NCBI GenBank assembly: GCA_049589355.1
Contig: JBAWAP010000060.1
Coordinates: 1-33,487 of the forward strand
Length of the DNA stretch: 33,487 nucleotides
Direction: 5' to 3'
Origin: JBAWAP01 sp049589355
Lineage (GTDB): Bacteria; Chloroflexota; Anaerolineae; VGOG01
In this document: piece by piece, positions 22,246 to 29,033 of the stretch
Layout: each line of letters starts with the position of its first letter
Numbering within the stretch: position 1 is the stretch's first letter
Translations under genes and position numbers: made by a program
The notes under the pieces: model-generated
Told to the model about the DNA's origin: nothing
Database searches by the model: none
Seen by the model: the letters and a program-made list of their open reading frames with translations, nothing else

Positions 22246-23661
22246 ATGCCAAAAGTGATACCCGACCGAGTGGAGATGCCTCGGCAGGACCCCGAGGTGC
22301 GTCGCCATAACTTCAACGAGGTGGCCTTGGGCTTCGATATGGAACTGGCCAAGGCTGAGGCGGAGCGATGCCTGCAATGCAAGAAACCGAAATGCATCGA
22401 GGGCTGCCCTGTCGAGGTCAGGATCCCGGAGTTCATCCTCAAGATACAAGAAGGGGACATGGCTGGCGCGGTGGAGGTTCTCAAGGGCGATAACAACCTG
22501 CCGGCCATCTGCGGGCGGGTCTGTCCCCAGGAGACCCAGTGCGAGGAGGTCTGTGTCCTGGGCAAGAAGCACGAGCCGGTGGCCATTGGGCGGCTGGAGC
22601 GTTTTGTGGCCGACTGGGACCTGTCCAGGGGGATGGCGATACCTGAGCTCCCCCCATCGTCGGGCAAGAAGGTGGCTGTCATCGGGGCGGGCCCGGCCAG
22701 CCTGACCTGCGCCGCCGATTTGGCTCGTTACGGCCACGCCGTGACCATCTTCGAATCGTTACACGCGGCGGGCGGCGTGCTCATTTATGGCATCCCTGAA
22801 TTCCGTTTGCCCAAAGCCATCGTCAAGGCCGAGGTAGACTACGTGCGCCAGTTGGGGGTGGACATCCGCCTCGACTCCGTCATCGGCAAGCTCTTCACCA
22901 TTGACGAGCTCCTGGGGGAACAGGGCTACGATGCCGTTTTCCTGGGCACGGGGGCCGGGTTGCCCCTTTTCCAGGGCATCCCCGGCGAGAACTACAACGG
23001 CGTCTATTCGGCCAACGAGTTCTTGACCCGCACCAATTTGATGAAAGCCTATCTCTTCCCCGAGTACGACACGCCCATCAAGGTCAGGGGCCGAGTGGTC
23101 GTGGTGGGTGGCGGTAACGTGGCCATGGACTCCGCCCGCTGCGCCTTGCGTCTGGGGAACGAGGAGGTCACGATCGTCTATCGCCGTTCGAGGAAGGAGA
23201 TGCCTGCCCGGGCAGAGGAGGCGGAGAACGCTGAGGAGGAGGGCATCATCTTCGAGTACCTCACCAACCCCGTGGAGATCTATGGGGATGACAACGGTTG
23301 GGTATGTGGCATGAGGTGCATCCGCATGGAGTTAGGCGAGCCCGACGCCAGCGGGCGTCGGAGGCCCGTCCCTATCCCAGGCTCAGAGTTCGACATAGAT
23401 GTGGACATAGTGGTCATCGCCATCGGCACCAGGCCGAATCCGCTGGTCTTCACTGAGGCTGGGGGCCTGGAGCGGAGCAGACATGGGACGGTAGTGGCCA
23501 ATGAGGAGACGGGCCAGACGACCAAGGCCAGGGTCTGGGCCGGCGGCGACGTCGTCACCGGCGCAGCCACCGTCATCAGCGCCATGGGCGCCGGCAAGCG
23601 CGCCGCAGCGGACATTGACCGCTTCTTGAGGGGGGAGATAACTGTCGAGGGTTGGGTTTAG
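22246..23661 (+). CDS. nfnB: NADPH-dependent GltD-like oxidoreductase (NfnB/SudA)
   Basis: 471 aa. The N-terminal Fe-S domain has the cysteine sets CLQCKKPKCIEGCP (about 39-52) and CGRVCPQETQCEEVC (about 88-102). A FAD motif VAVIGAGPASLTCAADLA (about 143) and an NADPH motif VVVVGGGNVAMDSARCALRLG (about 284) follow, as in the glutamate synthase beta-subunit family. The C-terminal GGDVVTGAATVISAMGAGKRAA is also conserved. It is the large partner of the NfnA-like protein. A stand-alone glutamate synthase small subunit is a less likely reading because a SudB-like gene is nearby. Confidence 0.9.
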   Translation: MPKVIPDRVEMPRQDPEVRRHNFNEVALGFDMELAKAEAERCLQCKKPKCIEGCPVEVRIPEFILKIQEGDMAGAVEVLKGDNNLPAICGRVCPQETQCEEVCVLGKKHEPVAIGRLERFVADWDLSRGMAIPELPPSSGKKVAVIGAGPASLTCAADLARYGHAVTIFESLHAAGGVLIYGIPEFRLPKAIVKAEVDYVRQLGVDIRLDSVIGKLFTIDELLGEQGYDAVFLGTGAGLPLFQGIPGENYNGVYSANEFLTRTNLMKAYLFPEYDTPIKVRGRVVVVGGGNVAMDSARCALRLGNEEVTIVYRRSRKEMPARAEEAENAEEEGIIFEYLTNPVEIYGDDNGWVCGMRCIRMELGEPDASGRRRPVPIPGSEFDIDVDIVVIAIGTRPNPLVFTEAGGLERSRHGTVVANEETGQTTKARVWAGGDVVTGAATVISAMGAGKRAAADIDRFLRGEITVEGWV

Positions 23662-23684
23662 GCTAGGGAACCGATCAGTGCACC

Positions 23685-23723
23685 AAAAAAGCGGGAGGTA
23701 ATTTAGACCTCCCGCTTTGCTTT
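23685..23723. terminator. Bidirectional terminator after nfnB, shares stem with the island modules
   Basis: AAAGCGGGAGG and CCTCCCGCTTT around TAATTTAGA, flanked by A- and T-runs. It separates nfnB from the convergent restriction gene. The stem is nearly identical to those of the modules at 25783, 26328 and 27085, so it belongs to the same repeat family. Confidence 0.85.
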
Positions 23724-23804
23724 CAGACAAGCGATCAAGAGTTCGCTGGCTTGTAGACGACAGCTTTGCAGGGCACACCAGCGAGTGGTTAGCTGGCGTG
23801 GACG

Positions 23805-24557
23805 TTAAGACAGAAACTTGTCCAAATCGTAATTTCCGCTATTAAACCCTACAAGTTTGACCCAGTCTATCGCACCCGTGTCATCGCAAAACCTGTCAAT
23901 GAACTCTCCAGTGAATCTATTAACAACTCTCGCCTTCTCTTTGTCGAATGCATCATTGTGTTCTTTGGCACGATAGCCGATGGGTTCAATGATATCGGTA
24001 TATAGATCCTCGTTTTCGCTAATCAGGTACCAGAAATTCTGTCCTACCACTTTCAAGTACCCACGTAAATAGTCGGTGCGGGTTTTTCCATAACAAATGC
24101 CCAACACAGGTTGAACATTTGCACCATGTTGTGATTGCCTGACTCGAATAACAGCTTTTTGCAAATCCTCAGCAAGTTTGCTCTGCTGCGAACTGTTACC
24201 CCAATTTGGTCCCGACTTGACTGAAACAATGTAAGAAATGCCCTTGTTCTCGAATTCCAAATCAACTCCTGGGGCAGTCGATTTGTGCCCATTGCAGGTT
24301 TGGCTTGCGACAAAGATGGCTAGGTCTTCCAGGAAATCACCGAACAGTTTTTCTTCAGAGGATGAAAGGAAGGCATCAAGCAAACCGTTCATTAAGTCAC
24401 CCGCAGTAGTGATGTTTTTGGCTCTGAAGAGATAGGGGTTTTTCTTGAGCAACTTGTTTAGCATCAAACTCTCCAGCGATTTAATCCTCTTTTGGTGGAA
24501 ACTTACGATATTCTCATTTGCGTAGACATTCACTTTATCCAAGCGTAATGGATTCAT
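23805..24557 (-). CDS. Type II restriction endonuclease, PmeII-like
   Basis: 250 aa from the ATG at 24557 (GAGGA eight bases upstream). The motif PGVDLEFENKGISYIVSVKSGPNWGNSSQ at about 120-148 contains a PD-(D/E)xK-type active site (Asp, then Val-Ser-Val-Lys). The sequence around it (NPYLFRAKN, FGDFLEDLAIF, LYTDIIEPIG) resembles the PmeII family of type II enzymes. The start overlaps the methyltransferase stop by 23 bases, as is usual for paired modification genes. Base composition is clearly more AT-rich than the housekeeping genes around it, consistent with transfer. Confidence 0.8.
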   Translation of the reverse strand: MNPLRLDKVNVYANENIVSFHQKRIKSLESLMLNKLLKKNPYLFRAKNITTAGDLMNGLLDAFLSSSEEKLFGDFLEDLAIFVASQTCNGHKSTAPGVDLEFENKGISYIVSVKSGPNWGNSSQQSKLAEDLQKAVIRVRQSQHGANVQPVLGICYGKTRTDYLRGYLKVVGQNFWYLISENEDLYTDIIEPIGYRAKEHNDAFDKEKARVVNRFTGEFIDRFCDDTGAIDWVKLVGFNSGNYDLDKFLS

Positions 24558-25413
24558 TGTATGTCCTCGCTTCGTAGGTTGCAGGTTCTTCCAGCAATCG
24601 CGGTTGTATTTGCATAACTCTTTTTTTTGCCATTTGGCAGTATTCTTCACTAATATCGATACCTACATAGTAACGTCCAAGTTGTTTTGCAGCTACGGCG
24701 GTTGTCCCCGAACCAATGAATGGGTCCAAGACGGTGTCTCCTGACTGGGTAAATAGCTTTATAAACCAAGTTGGCAAAGACACAGGGAAAGCTGCACTGT
24801 GATTTCTATTGGAGCACTCTGTAGCCATATGAATCACATTAGTTGGATATACTTCATCACGCCCTACCCATTTTGAAACGTTCTTGCCGAATCCGCTTCT
24901 GACTTTAGATTCATCCCTTATTTTGTCAGTTTCACTAAGACTACTGAGGCGGTCTGTAGCCCAATCCCCGACTGGGACCATGACTGCCTCTTGGTACATA
25001 TTGAACTTACGTTGTTTGTTGAATTGCAACAGTCTTTCCCAAGAATCTCGAAATCGATTAGGCCATTTACCTGGATAGGAATTCTTCTTATGCCACATGA
25101 ATTCTTCAGTCCATAGCCATCCTTGTTCTCTCATCTTCAGTATCAGTTCAATGACATAAGTATGCCGTTCTCCATTTACAATTCTTTCCTTGATGTTCAG
25201 AATGAAAGTTCCAGTAGGTCTTAGCACACGTAAGAACTGTTCTGTTTTTGGCAGGAACCAGTCTACATATTCCCTTGGTTTTACACCACCGTACGTTTTC
25301 CTTCTTTGGTCTGCATAGGGCGGTGAGGTAAAAATCAAGTCAATCGAGTTATCAGGGAACCCTTTTAGCACTTGCTCACAATCGCCGTGAATAATCTTAT
25401 CCACAAAATCCAT
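24535..25413 (-). CDS. Beta-class DNA methyltransferase of the R-M pair
   Basis: 292 aa from the ATG at 25413, chosen for the GGGGG ribosome site; an upstream ATG at 25488 would add 25 unconserved residues. Catalytic motif IV is TSPPY (about 28-32), near the N-terminus. The AdoMet motif I, DPFIGSGTTAVAA, is near 245, so the order is that of beta-class N4-cytosine or N6-adenine methylases. It protects the host against the neighbouring endonuclease. The target sequence cannot be read from the protein. Confidence 0.88.
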   Translation of the reverse strand: MDFVDKIIHGDCEQVLKGFPDNSIDLIFTSPPYADQRRKTYGGVKPREYVDWFLPKTEQFLRVLRPTGTFILNIKERIVNGERHTYVIELILKMREQGWLWTEEFMWHKKNSYPGKWPNRFRDSWERLLQFNKQRKFNMYQEAVMVPVGDWATDRLSSLSETDKIRDESKVRSGFGKNVSKWVGRDEVYPTNVIHMATECSNRNHSAAFPVSLPTWFIKLFTQSGDTVLDPFIGSGTTAVAAKQLGRYYVGIDISEEYCQMAKKRVMQIQPRLLEEPATYEARTYNESITLG

Positions 25414-25628
25414 GCTCTTTTCCCCCGTTACCCGAATGTTCATTATATTTATTACTCTACTTTCCGCTAAATTGGGCTTTTGAGCCATTTCGGACTACCC
25501 TGTCCCGTGTGACACTCTACATATAGTGGTTAAGCTGCTGATAGAGTCACTACGTGTGGTAGCCAAGCAAGTCGGCGGAAACTAAAGTATATACCATATT
25601 TGAACTCAAGGGATTGAATTGGAATGCA

Positions 25629-25853
25629 TCAAGAATGCGACAAGCCGGCTAAGTATACGGAATTCTTCGGGATAATATCCCCAGACAAGGTCCTTTGCGG
25701 AAACCCGTGGAACATCCCTTGTTGTTCATTATTATACAGCAGAAGCCCCTGCAGGTCAACCACCAGTACGATGCCCAGTCCGAAAAGCAAGAGCGGGAGG
25801 CGTTTTAGACCTCCCGCTCTTGCTTTTGGACCCCTTTTGAGCGAGGGCAACTC
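25629..25853 (-). repeat. Terminator-promoter module 1
   Basis: Third copy, in minus-strand order, of a module also found at 26222-26430 and 26951-27192. In the minus direction it has an 18-bp perfect terminator hairpin (25783-25827), a TTGACC-17-TATAAT promoter (25731-25759) and a leader ending near an ATACTTAGCC core. It precedes the restriction-modification genes. Its upstream end is shortened and joins codon 34 of a VapC-like toxin at about 25846-25853. Confidence 0.8.
25731..25759 (-). promoter_or_regulatory. Promoter in module 1
   Basis: Minus strand TTGACC (25754-25759), 17-base spacer TGCAGGGGCTTCTGCTG, TATAAT (25731-25736). The same spacer, one or two bases changed, occurs in modules 2 and 3. 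It would drive the methyltransferase and endonuclease genes after a leader of about 300 bases. Confidence 0.8.
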
Positions 25854-25943
25854 TTCTTCATCGTCTAGGGTGTCGAACCAACTCGTCGCTGGCGGATATT
25901 GGCGCAGTAGGTCAATCATCACGTCACTGTCCAACAGAATCAT
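25842..25943 (-). pseudogene. VapC-like PIN toxin cut after 34 residues
   Basis: The start MILLDSDVMIDLLRQYPPATSW is that of a PIN toxin with its first catalytic Asp (residue 5). It overlaps the antitoxin stop. After residue 34 (ELPS) the frame runs straight into module 1 and is read there until 25629. The other catalytic residues are missing, so the toxin is dead. Confidence 0.75.
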
Positions 25944-26205
25944 AGTCGATGTCTCCGCGCCGTTGAGCTTGTTCCCTCAAGCGACGAGCATAGGCTGCAC
26001 TATCTCGAATGTCGTCACGGTCTTTCCACAAGCCAATCAGCCCCGACTGCCGCAACTGACGCACGGTTAAGTGCGAACGTGGCGTGGTTTTCAGAGGTTG
26101 AGGCAACACAATAATTTCAACAACTTGGCCCTTCTTGTAAGGTATCCCTCTGACTAAGACCTCACCATCTTTGGCAACGACTTGTTGAACTCGAACAGCT
26201 TCCAT
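25924..26205 (-). CDS. VapB-like antitoxin
   Basis: 93 aa from the ATG at 26205 (AGAGGTGA upstream). The N-terminus (VQQVVAKDGEVLVRGIPYKKG) resembles a small AbrB-like strand-turn unit, and the C-terminal half is helical and charged (LIGLWKDRDDIRDSAAYARRLREQAQRR). The motif GLIGLWKDR is known to me from antitoxins next to PIN toxins in Chloroflexota and Cyanobacteria. The start codon lies ten bases after a GTTAGAG core-like site. The partner toxin is truncated. Confidence 0.7.
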   Translation of the reverse strand: MEAVRVQQVVAKDGEVLVRGIPYKKGQVVEIIVLPQPLKTTPRSHLTVRQLRQSGLIGLWKDRDDIRDSAAYARRLREQAQRRGDIDYDSVGQ

Positions 26206-26221
26206 AGATATCACCTCTAAC

Positions 26222-26430
26222 ATGCCCAAACATGGTCTTTTGCGGAAACCCTGCAAGCATCTCTTGTTGCTCGATATTATACAGCAGAAGCCCTTGCAGG
26301 TCAACCATCAATACGATGCCCAGTCCGAAAAGCAAAAGCGGGAGGCGTTTTAGACCTCCCGCCTTGCTTTTTATAGACCTATTTTAAGCGAGACCACAAT
26401 TGGCCTGAGTGGATTAAGAAATACCAAGCA
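26222..26430 (-). repeat. Terminator-promoter module 2
   Basis: Minus-strand order: core GTTAGGC at 26437-26431, an upstream segment with GCTTGGTATTTCTTAATCC, TCTCGCTTAAAATAGG, terminator hairpin 26328-26372, promoter TTGACC-17-TATAAT (26276-26304), leader ending in GTTAGAG at 26221-26215. It has no ORF of its own. Both borders coincide with integron-core-like GTTA sites. Confidence 0.8.
26276..26304 (-). promoter_or_regulatory. Promoter in module 2
   Basis: Minus strand TTGACC (26299-26304), 17 bases, TATAAT (26276-26281); spacer nearly identical to module 1. Start of the antitoxin gene is about 70 bases downstream. Confidence 0.82.
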
Positions 26431-26487
26431 GCCTAACGTTCCGCTTCAGCCACGCTGAAAGCGTCGGCTGGAAGCGGAGGTTAGGGG
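26431..26487 (-). other. Integron-like attC site
   Basis: 57 bases. Outer arms are CCTAAC (26432-26437) and GTTAGG (26480-26485), with the core GTTAGGC on the minus strand matching GTTRRRY. After an unpaired spacer the inner arms TCCGCTTC-AGCC and GGCT-G-GAAGCGGA pair with one extra base on one side. The tip ACGCT-GAA-AGCGT closes a third stem. R box, unpaired central spacer, L box with extrahelical base and variable terminal stem are the standard attC architecture. The stop codon of the 151-aa gene lies in the R'' box, as in true cassettes. Confidence 0.8.
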
Positions 26488-26936
26488 GTCTTCTTTTCTC
26501 CAAAAATGCTCTCGTATTCTTCAACAGTGTGAATGTCTTTTCCCCTTGGAAAGCCCTCGACTACTGCCCTGGGAACATTGTGTCGCCGTCGCTCTCTTAT
26601 TTTGATTGCGTCGCCGACGATCCAATTGTGTATGTGGTGCAGCGCACCGGTCCCTCTGTGGAAAACATACCAGTGGCATACATCCGGTCTTTCTTCCCAT
26701 GTGACGCAAGCCTCGTCTCCAAGGAAGCTGCCGAGCAGCATTACTGCATCCCGATGGAACTTGGCCCTCAGCAATAACCAACTGAATGTAACCTGTACTA
26801 TCAGGATTACGGCTGCAACAGCAAGAAATCGGAGGCCAGCGTGCGTGGTCCACCCCAATATTGCCAGCAAGACAGCAGCAACAAGATTTGAGGCAATGCT
26901 TAGGGAAAAGTTTTTCCAACGGCTTTCTTGGCCCAT
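26481..26936 (-). CDS. Cassette-encoded two-helix membrane protein, unknown function
   Basis: 151 aa. Two hydrophobic helices (about 13-28 and 34-55) are followed by a soluble domain of about 95 residues with HRDAVMLLGSFLGDEACVTWEERPDVCHWYVFHR, then a polar tail ending EKKTP. I do not recognise the family. The gene starts 14 bases after a GTTAGGGG core site (26950-26943) and its TAA stop lies in the attC R'' box, so the 513-base segment 26437-26949 has the size and form of a one-gene integron cassette. Confidence 0.7.
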   Translation of the reverse strand: MGQESRWKNFSLSIASNLVAAVLLAILGWTTHAGLRFLAVAAVILIVQVTFSWLLLRAKFHRDAVMLLGSFLGDEACVTWEERPDVCHWYVFHRGTGALHHIHNWIVGDAIKIRERRRHNVPRAVVEGFPRGKDIHTVEEYESIFGEKKTP

Positions 26937-26950
26937 TTGTCTCCCCTAAC

Positions 26951-27192
26951 ATTGACTATATGGAATTTTTCCGCATAATATGCTCAAACAGGGGCTTTTA
27001 CGGAAACCCGTGGGACATCCCTTGTTGCTTATATTATACAGCAGAAGCCCTTGCAGGTCAACAACCCAGTACCATGTCCAGTCCAAAAGCAAGAACGGGA
27101 GGCAGTTTAGACCTCCCGCTTTGCTCTTGTATACCTTTTCGGCGAGACCAAGACTGGACTTGAGGGGATCAACAATGTCAAGCGACCTAAAC
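26951..27192 (-). repeat. Terminator-promoter module 3
   Basis: Minus-strand order: core GTTTAGG at 27192-27186, CGCTTGACATTGTTGATCC segment, TCTCGCCGAAAAGG, terminator hairpin 27085-27129, promoter TTGACC-17-TATAAT (27033-27061), leader to GTTAGGG at 26950-26944. About 75-85% identical by eye to module 2, with about 30 extra bases before the final core that module 1 shares. Confidence 0.8.
27033..27061 (-). promoter_or_regulatory. Promoter in module 3
   Basis: Minus strand TTGACC (27056-27061), 17 bases, TATAAT (27033-27038). It would transcribe the 151-aa cassette gene about 100 bases downstream. Confidence 0.8.
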
Positions 27193-27330
27193 GGCTTGCG
27201 CATCACCTGCCCATGCGAACCCATGGAACGATAACCTTGCTACGAGGCCCGCTACAAATGCGAAAACGCCGCCGATACGCGTACGCGCCGCGCGGAGCGC
27301 GGGTCGAGTGCATGCGCTAAGCCGCTAAAG
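27186..27330 (-). other. Second attC-like site, long variable stem
   Basis: Left arm CCTAAACGGCTTGCGCATCAC (from 27186) is complementary to the right arm GTGCATGCGCTAAGCCGCTAAAG (to 27330), with two extra bases on the right side. The 88-base interior contains GC-rich smaller hairpins (CCGCGC-GGA-GCGCGG). The stop codon of the 64-aa gene lies in the right arm, and module 3 starts at the left arm's core. The core boxes are degenerate relative to RYYYAAC/GTTRRRY, so this is less certain than the site at 26431. Confidence 0.55.
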
Positions 27331-27511
27331 CTGGTTTCATCTCTGTCTTAACGGGCGGAATGTGCTTGGGAGCAAAAGAAACTTTCTTGCGTTGGCTTTG
27401 CTCTTCTTGCTCTTTCAACGCACGGTATATAGCCCACAAATCAAAGTCGAATTGTGCCGCGTGGGCTTCTCGTGCTTGACGCACTTCCGCGACGATCGGG
27501 TCTTGCCACAT
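27317..27511 (-). CDS. Small antitoxin-like protein next to a PIN gene
   Basis: 64 aa with AGGAG directly before the ATG. The N-terminal part MWQDPIVAEVRQAREAHAAQ, with FDFDLWAIYRALKEQEE, is a helical charged motif common in small proteins encoded with PIN toxins. The tail is basic and Pro-containing. It starts three bases after the PIN gene stop, so the order is toxin then antitoxin. Its stop falls in the attC-like site. Confidence 0.65.
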   Translation of the reverse strand: MWQDPIVAEVRQAREAHAAQFDFDLWAIYRALKEQEEQSQRKKVSFAPKHIPPVKTEMKPALAA

Positions 27512-27514
27512 CTC

Positions 27515-27940
27515 CTATTCCTCCAATAGCTCTTGCGGCGTACAGATAATCGGTGGTTCATAGCCTGCCAGTCGGCAAACACGCTCGATTTTGTACCGCA
27601 TTGTCGCATTCGCTATGTGTTTGAAGTTCCACGTGAGCAGGTAATCCATGCCGTTGAGTGTCGCCACTGCAATGTGTAAAGCATCCTCTACCGCCTTTTG
27701 AGGCATAGGCCCTTCTTTGACCAGTTTCCCAGCAAAGGCAACCGCTTCTTCGCTCAATTTCAGCAACGGGATGTCCGCAACTGCTTGCAAACGTTGCTGT
27801 GCTGCGTTTTCATCGCCTGCGCCCGCTTCTTGGATGACCAGTTGGGAGATGAACAAGTCGAAATCCTGACGACGCAATTCCCACCATTCCTGGGTGATCT
27901 GTTGATGGGCTGCAACAAAGCGTGGGTCTGTCTGCTCCAC
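27515..27940 (-). pseudogene. PIN-domain toxin lacking its N-terminus
   Basis: 141 codons from a GTG at 27940. From VAAHQQITQEWWE onward the sequence is that of a PIN family usually starting VYIETTIPSYLAA. The first strand with the catalytic acid is absent and replaced by MEQTDPRF. The later acidic residues (VIQEAGAGDE, AVEDALHIAVA, NGMDYLLTWNFKHIAN) remain. A 12-bp inverted repeat (GCAAAAGCGTGG/CCACGCTTTGTTGC) lies across the junction, around 27911-27950. Without the first acid the RNase should be inactive. Confidence 0.7.
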
Positions 27941-28025
27941 GCTTTTGCGATGTTGTTGATGGGTCTGAATTGGACTCAGAATTCACAGTTAGTAGAAGGT
28001 CACGTGTCTACCAAGCTTAACGGAC

Positions 28026-28997
28026 CTACATGCCGGAGCCGTAGTCTTTGACGACGAGAGGCAGGTACAGACGCCAGGTTACAGTCGCCGTAGGGGTGGC
28101 GGTTGCTGTGGGCGTGGCCGTCGGCGTGCAGGGGCTTTCTAGCTCCCACTTCATGGCGTCAAATCCGATTTGTCGCCAGGTGCTGAGATCCTCACCTGTG
28201 GCATCGGTGAGGCGGACATGTTCCTCCGCGCTACCACCGAACCTGTAGGTGCCCAAGGTCACCCATTCGTCATAGTAAACAACCTGCTTTACCACCACCA
28301 CTGTGGTGCCGTCCCAGTGGTAGACCTCGTAGCGGGCGTTCTGGGTGGTGGCGTTCTCGCGAGGCACGAAGACCGAGACTCGATAGAAGCCACATGGCAA
28401 GAGGCCAGGACGCCACTCAGCCCAGTTGTCAATGGTATTGCCATTGACATAGGTCCAGAATATATGATCCTCGTAGCCGATGGAGGATTCCTGCCAATAC
28501 TCCGAAGTGCCGTGTCGAATGAATCCATCGTCCAGGTCGTCAACGATGATGGTGCCTGGAGGTGGAGTCCCAGTAGCCGTTGGTGTGCTAGTCAGGGTGG
28601 GAGTGCTGGTGGGTGTAGTCGTAGGAGTGTGAGTCGGCGGCACTGTGCCGGTGGGCGTCTGAGTAGGAGTCGGCGTGGGGGTCAGTGTGCGAGTGGGCGT
28701 AGGTGTCGGGGTGCCGGTGGTCGTCGGCGTGGCCGTTGGCGACTCAGCAGCACCAGAAGCATACTTGAGATCGAACGTCCAGGTCACAGACGATCTAGAG
28801 TCGTAGCTGATGTGAGGGTAATCGTTTGAGTCCAGCGCCAGGGAGGGGGTGGTAAAGCCACAGTCGGAAACTGTTGACCAATAGAGATCGGAGTGGGCCA
28901 CTACCGGAGATACAGGGCCTACTATCAGCCCCATGGCCAAGAGCAGCAGCCCCACTAATCCCGTCGCCGCAAATTTCCAATCCCTTTTTCGCCTCAT
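28026..28997 (-). CDS. Secreted golvesin-like protein with Thr/Pro linker
   Basis: 323 aa. Signal peptide 1-35 (LVGLLLLAMGLIVGPVSPVVA). A short N-terminal segment (36-85) contains DSNDYPHISYD, a repeat unit seen in beta-propeller-like proteins. Then comes a Thr/Pro-rich linker (about 88-150), and a golvesin-type carbohydrate-binding-like domain (about 150-290: DDLDDGF, WRPGLLPCGFYRVSVFVP, HWDGTTVVVV, DAMKWE). A second short TP linker and the ending WRLYLPLVVKDYGSGM follow; this YLPLVVK end is common in Chloroflexota exported proteins. Probably cell-surface attached. The linker is GC-skewed and repetitive. Confidence 0.82.
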   Translation of the reverse strand: MRRKRDWKFAATGLVGLLLLAMGLIVGPVSPVVAHSDLYWSTVSDCGFTTPSLALDSNDYPHISYDSRSSVTWTFDLKYASGAAESPTATPTTTGTPTPTPTRTLTPTPTPTQTPTGTVPPTHTPTTTPTSTPTLTSTPTATGTPPPGTIIVDDLDDGFIRHGTSEYWQESSIGYEDHIFWTYVNGNTIDNWAEWRPGLLPCGFYRVSVFVPRENATTQNARYEVYHWDGTTVVVVKQVVYYDEWVTLGTYRFGGSAEEHVRLTDATGEDLSTWRQIGFDAMKWELESPCTPTATPTATATPTATVTWRLYLPLVVKDYGSGM

Positions 28998-29033
28998 TGG
29001 ACTCGCCCTCCTTCCTGAGTGTTGTGCATCATC

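Noticed and set aside
25520..25600. Possible third attC site between module 1 and the methyltransferase
   Set aside because: GTTAAGC and CTTTAGTTT words occur, but the arms do not pair into an attC fold.
28000..28030. GTTAAGC core-like site after the golvesin-like gene
   Set aside because: The seven bases fit GTTRRRY but no complementary R'' arm or hairpin lies next to it, so it is probably chance.
28170..28829. Plus-strand frame of 219 codons opposite the golvesin-like gene
   Set aside because: Produced by the complement of the Thr/Pro linker; low complexity with no start signal.
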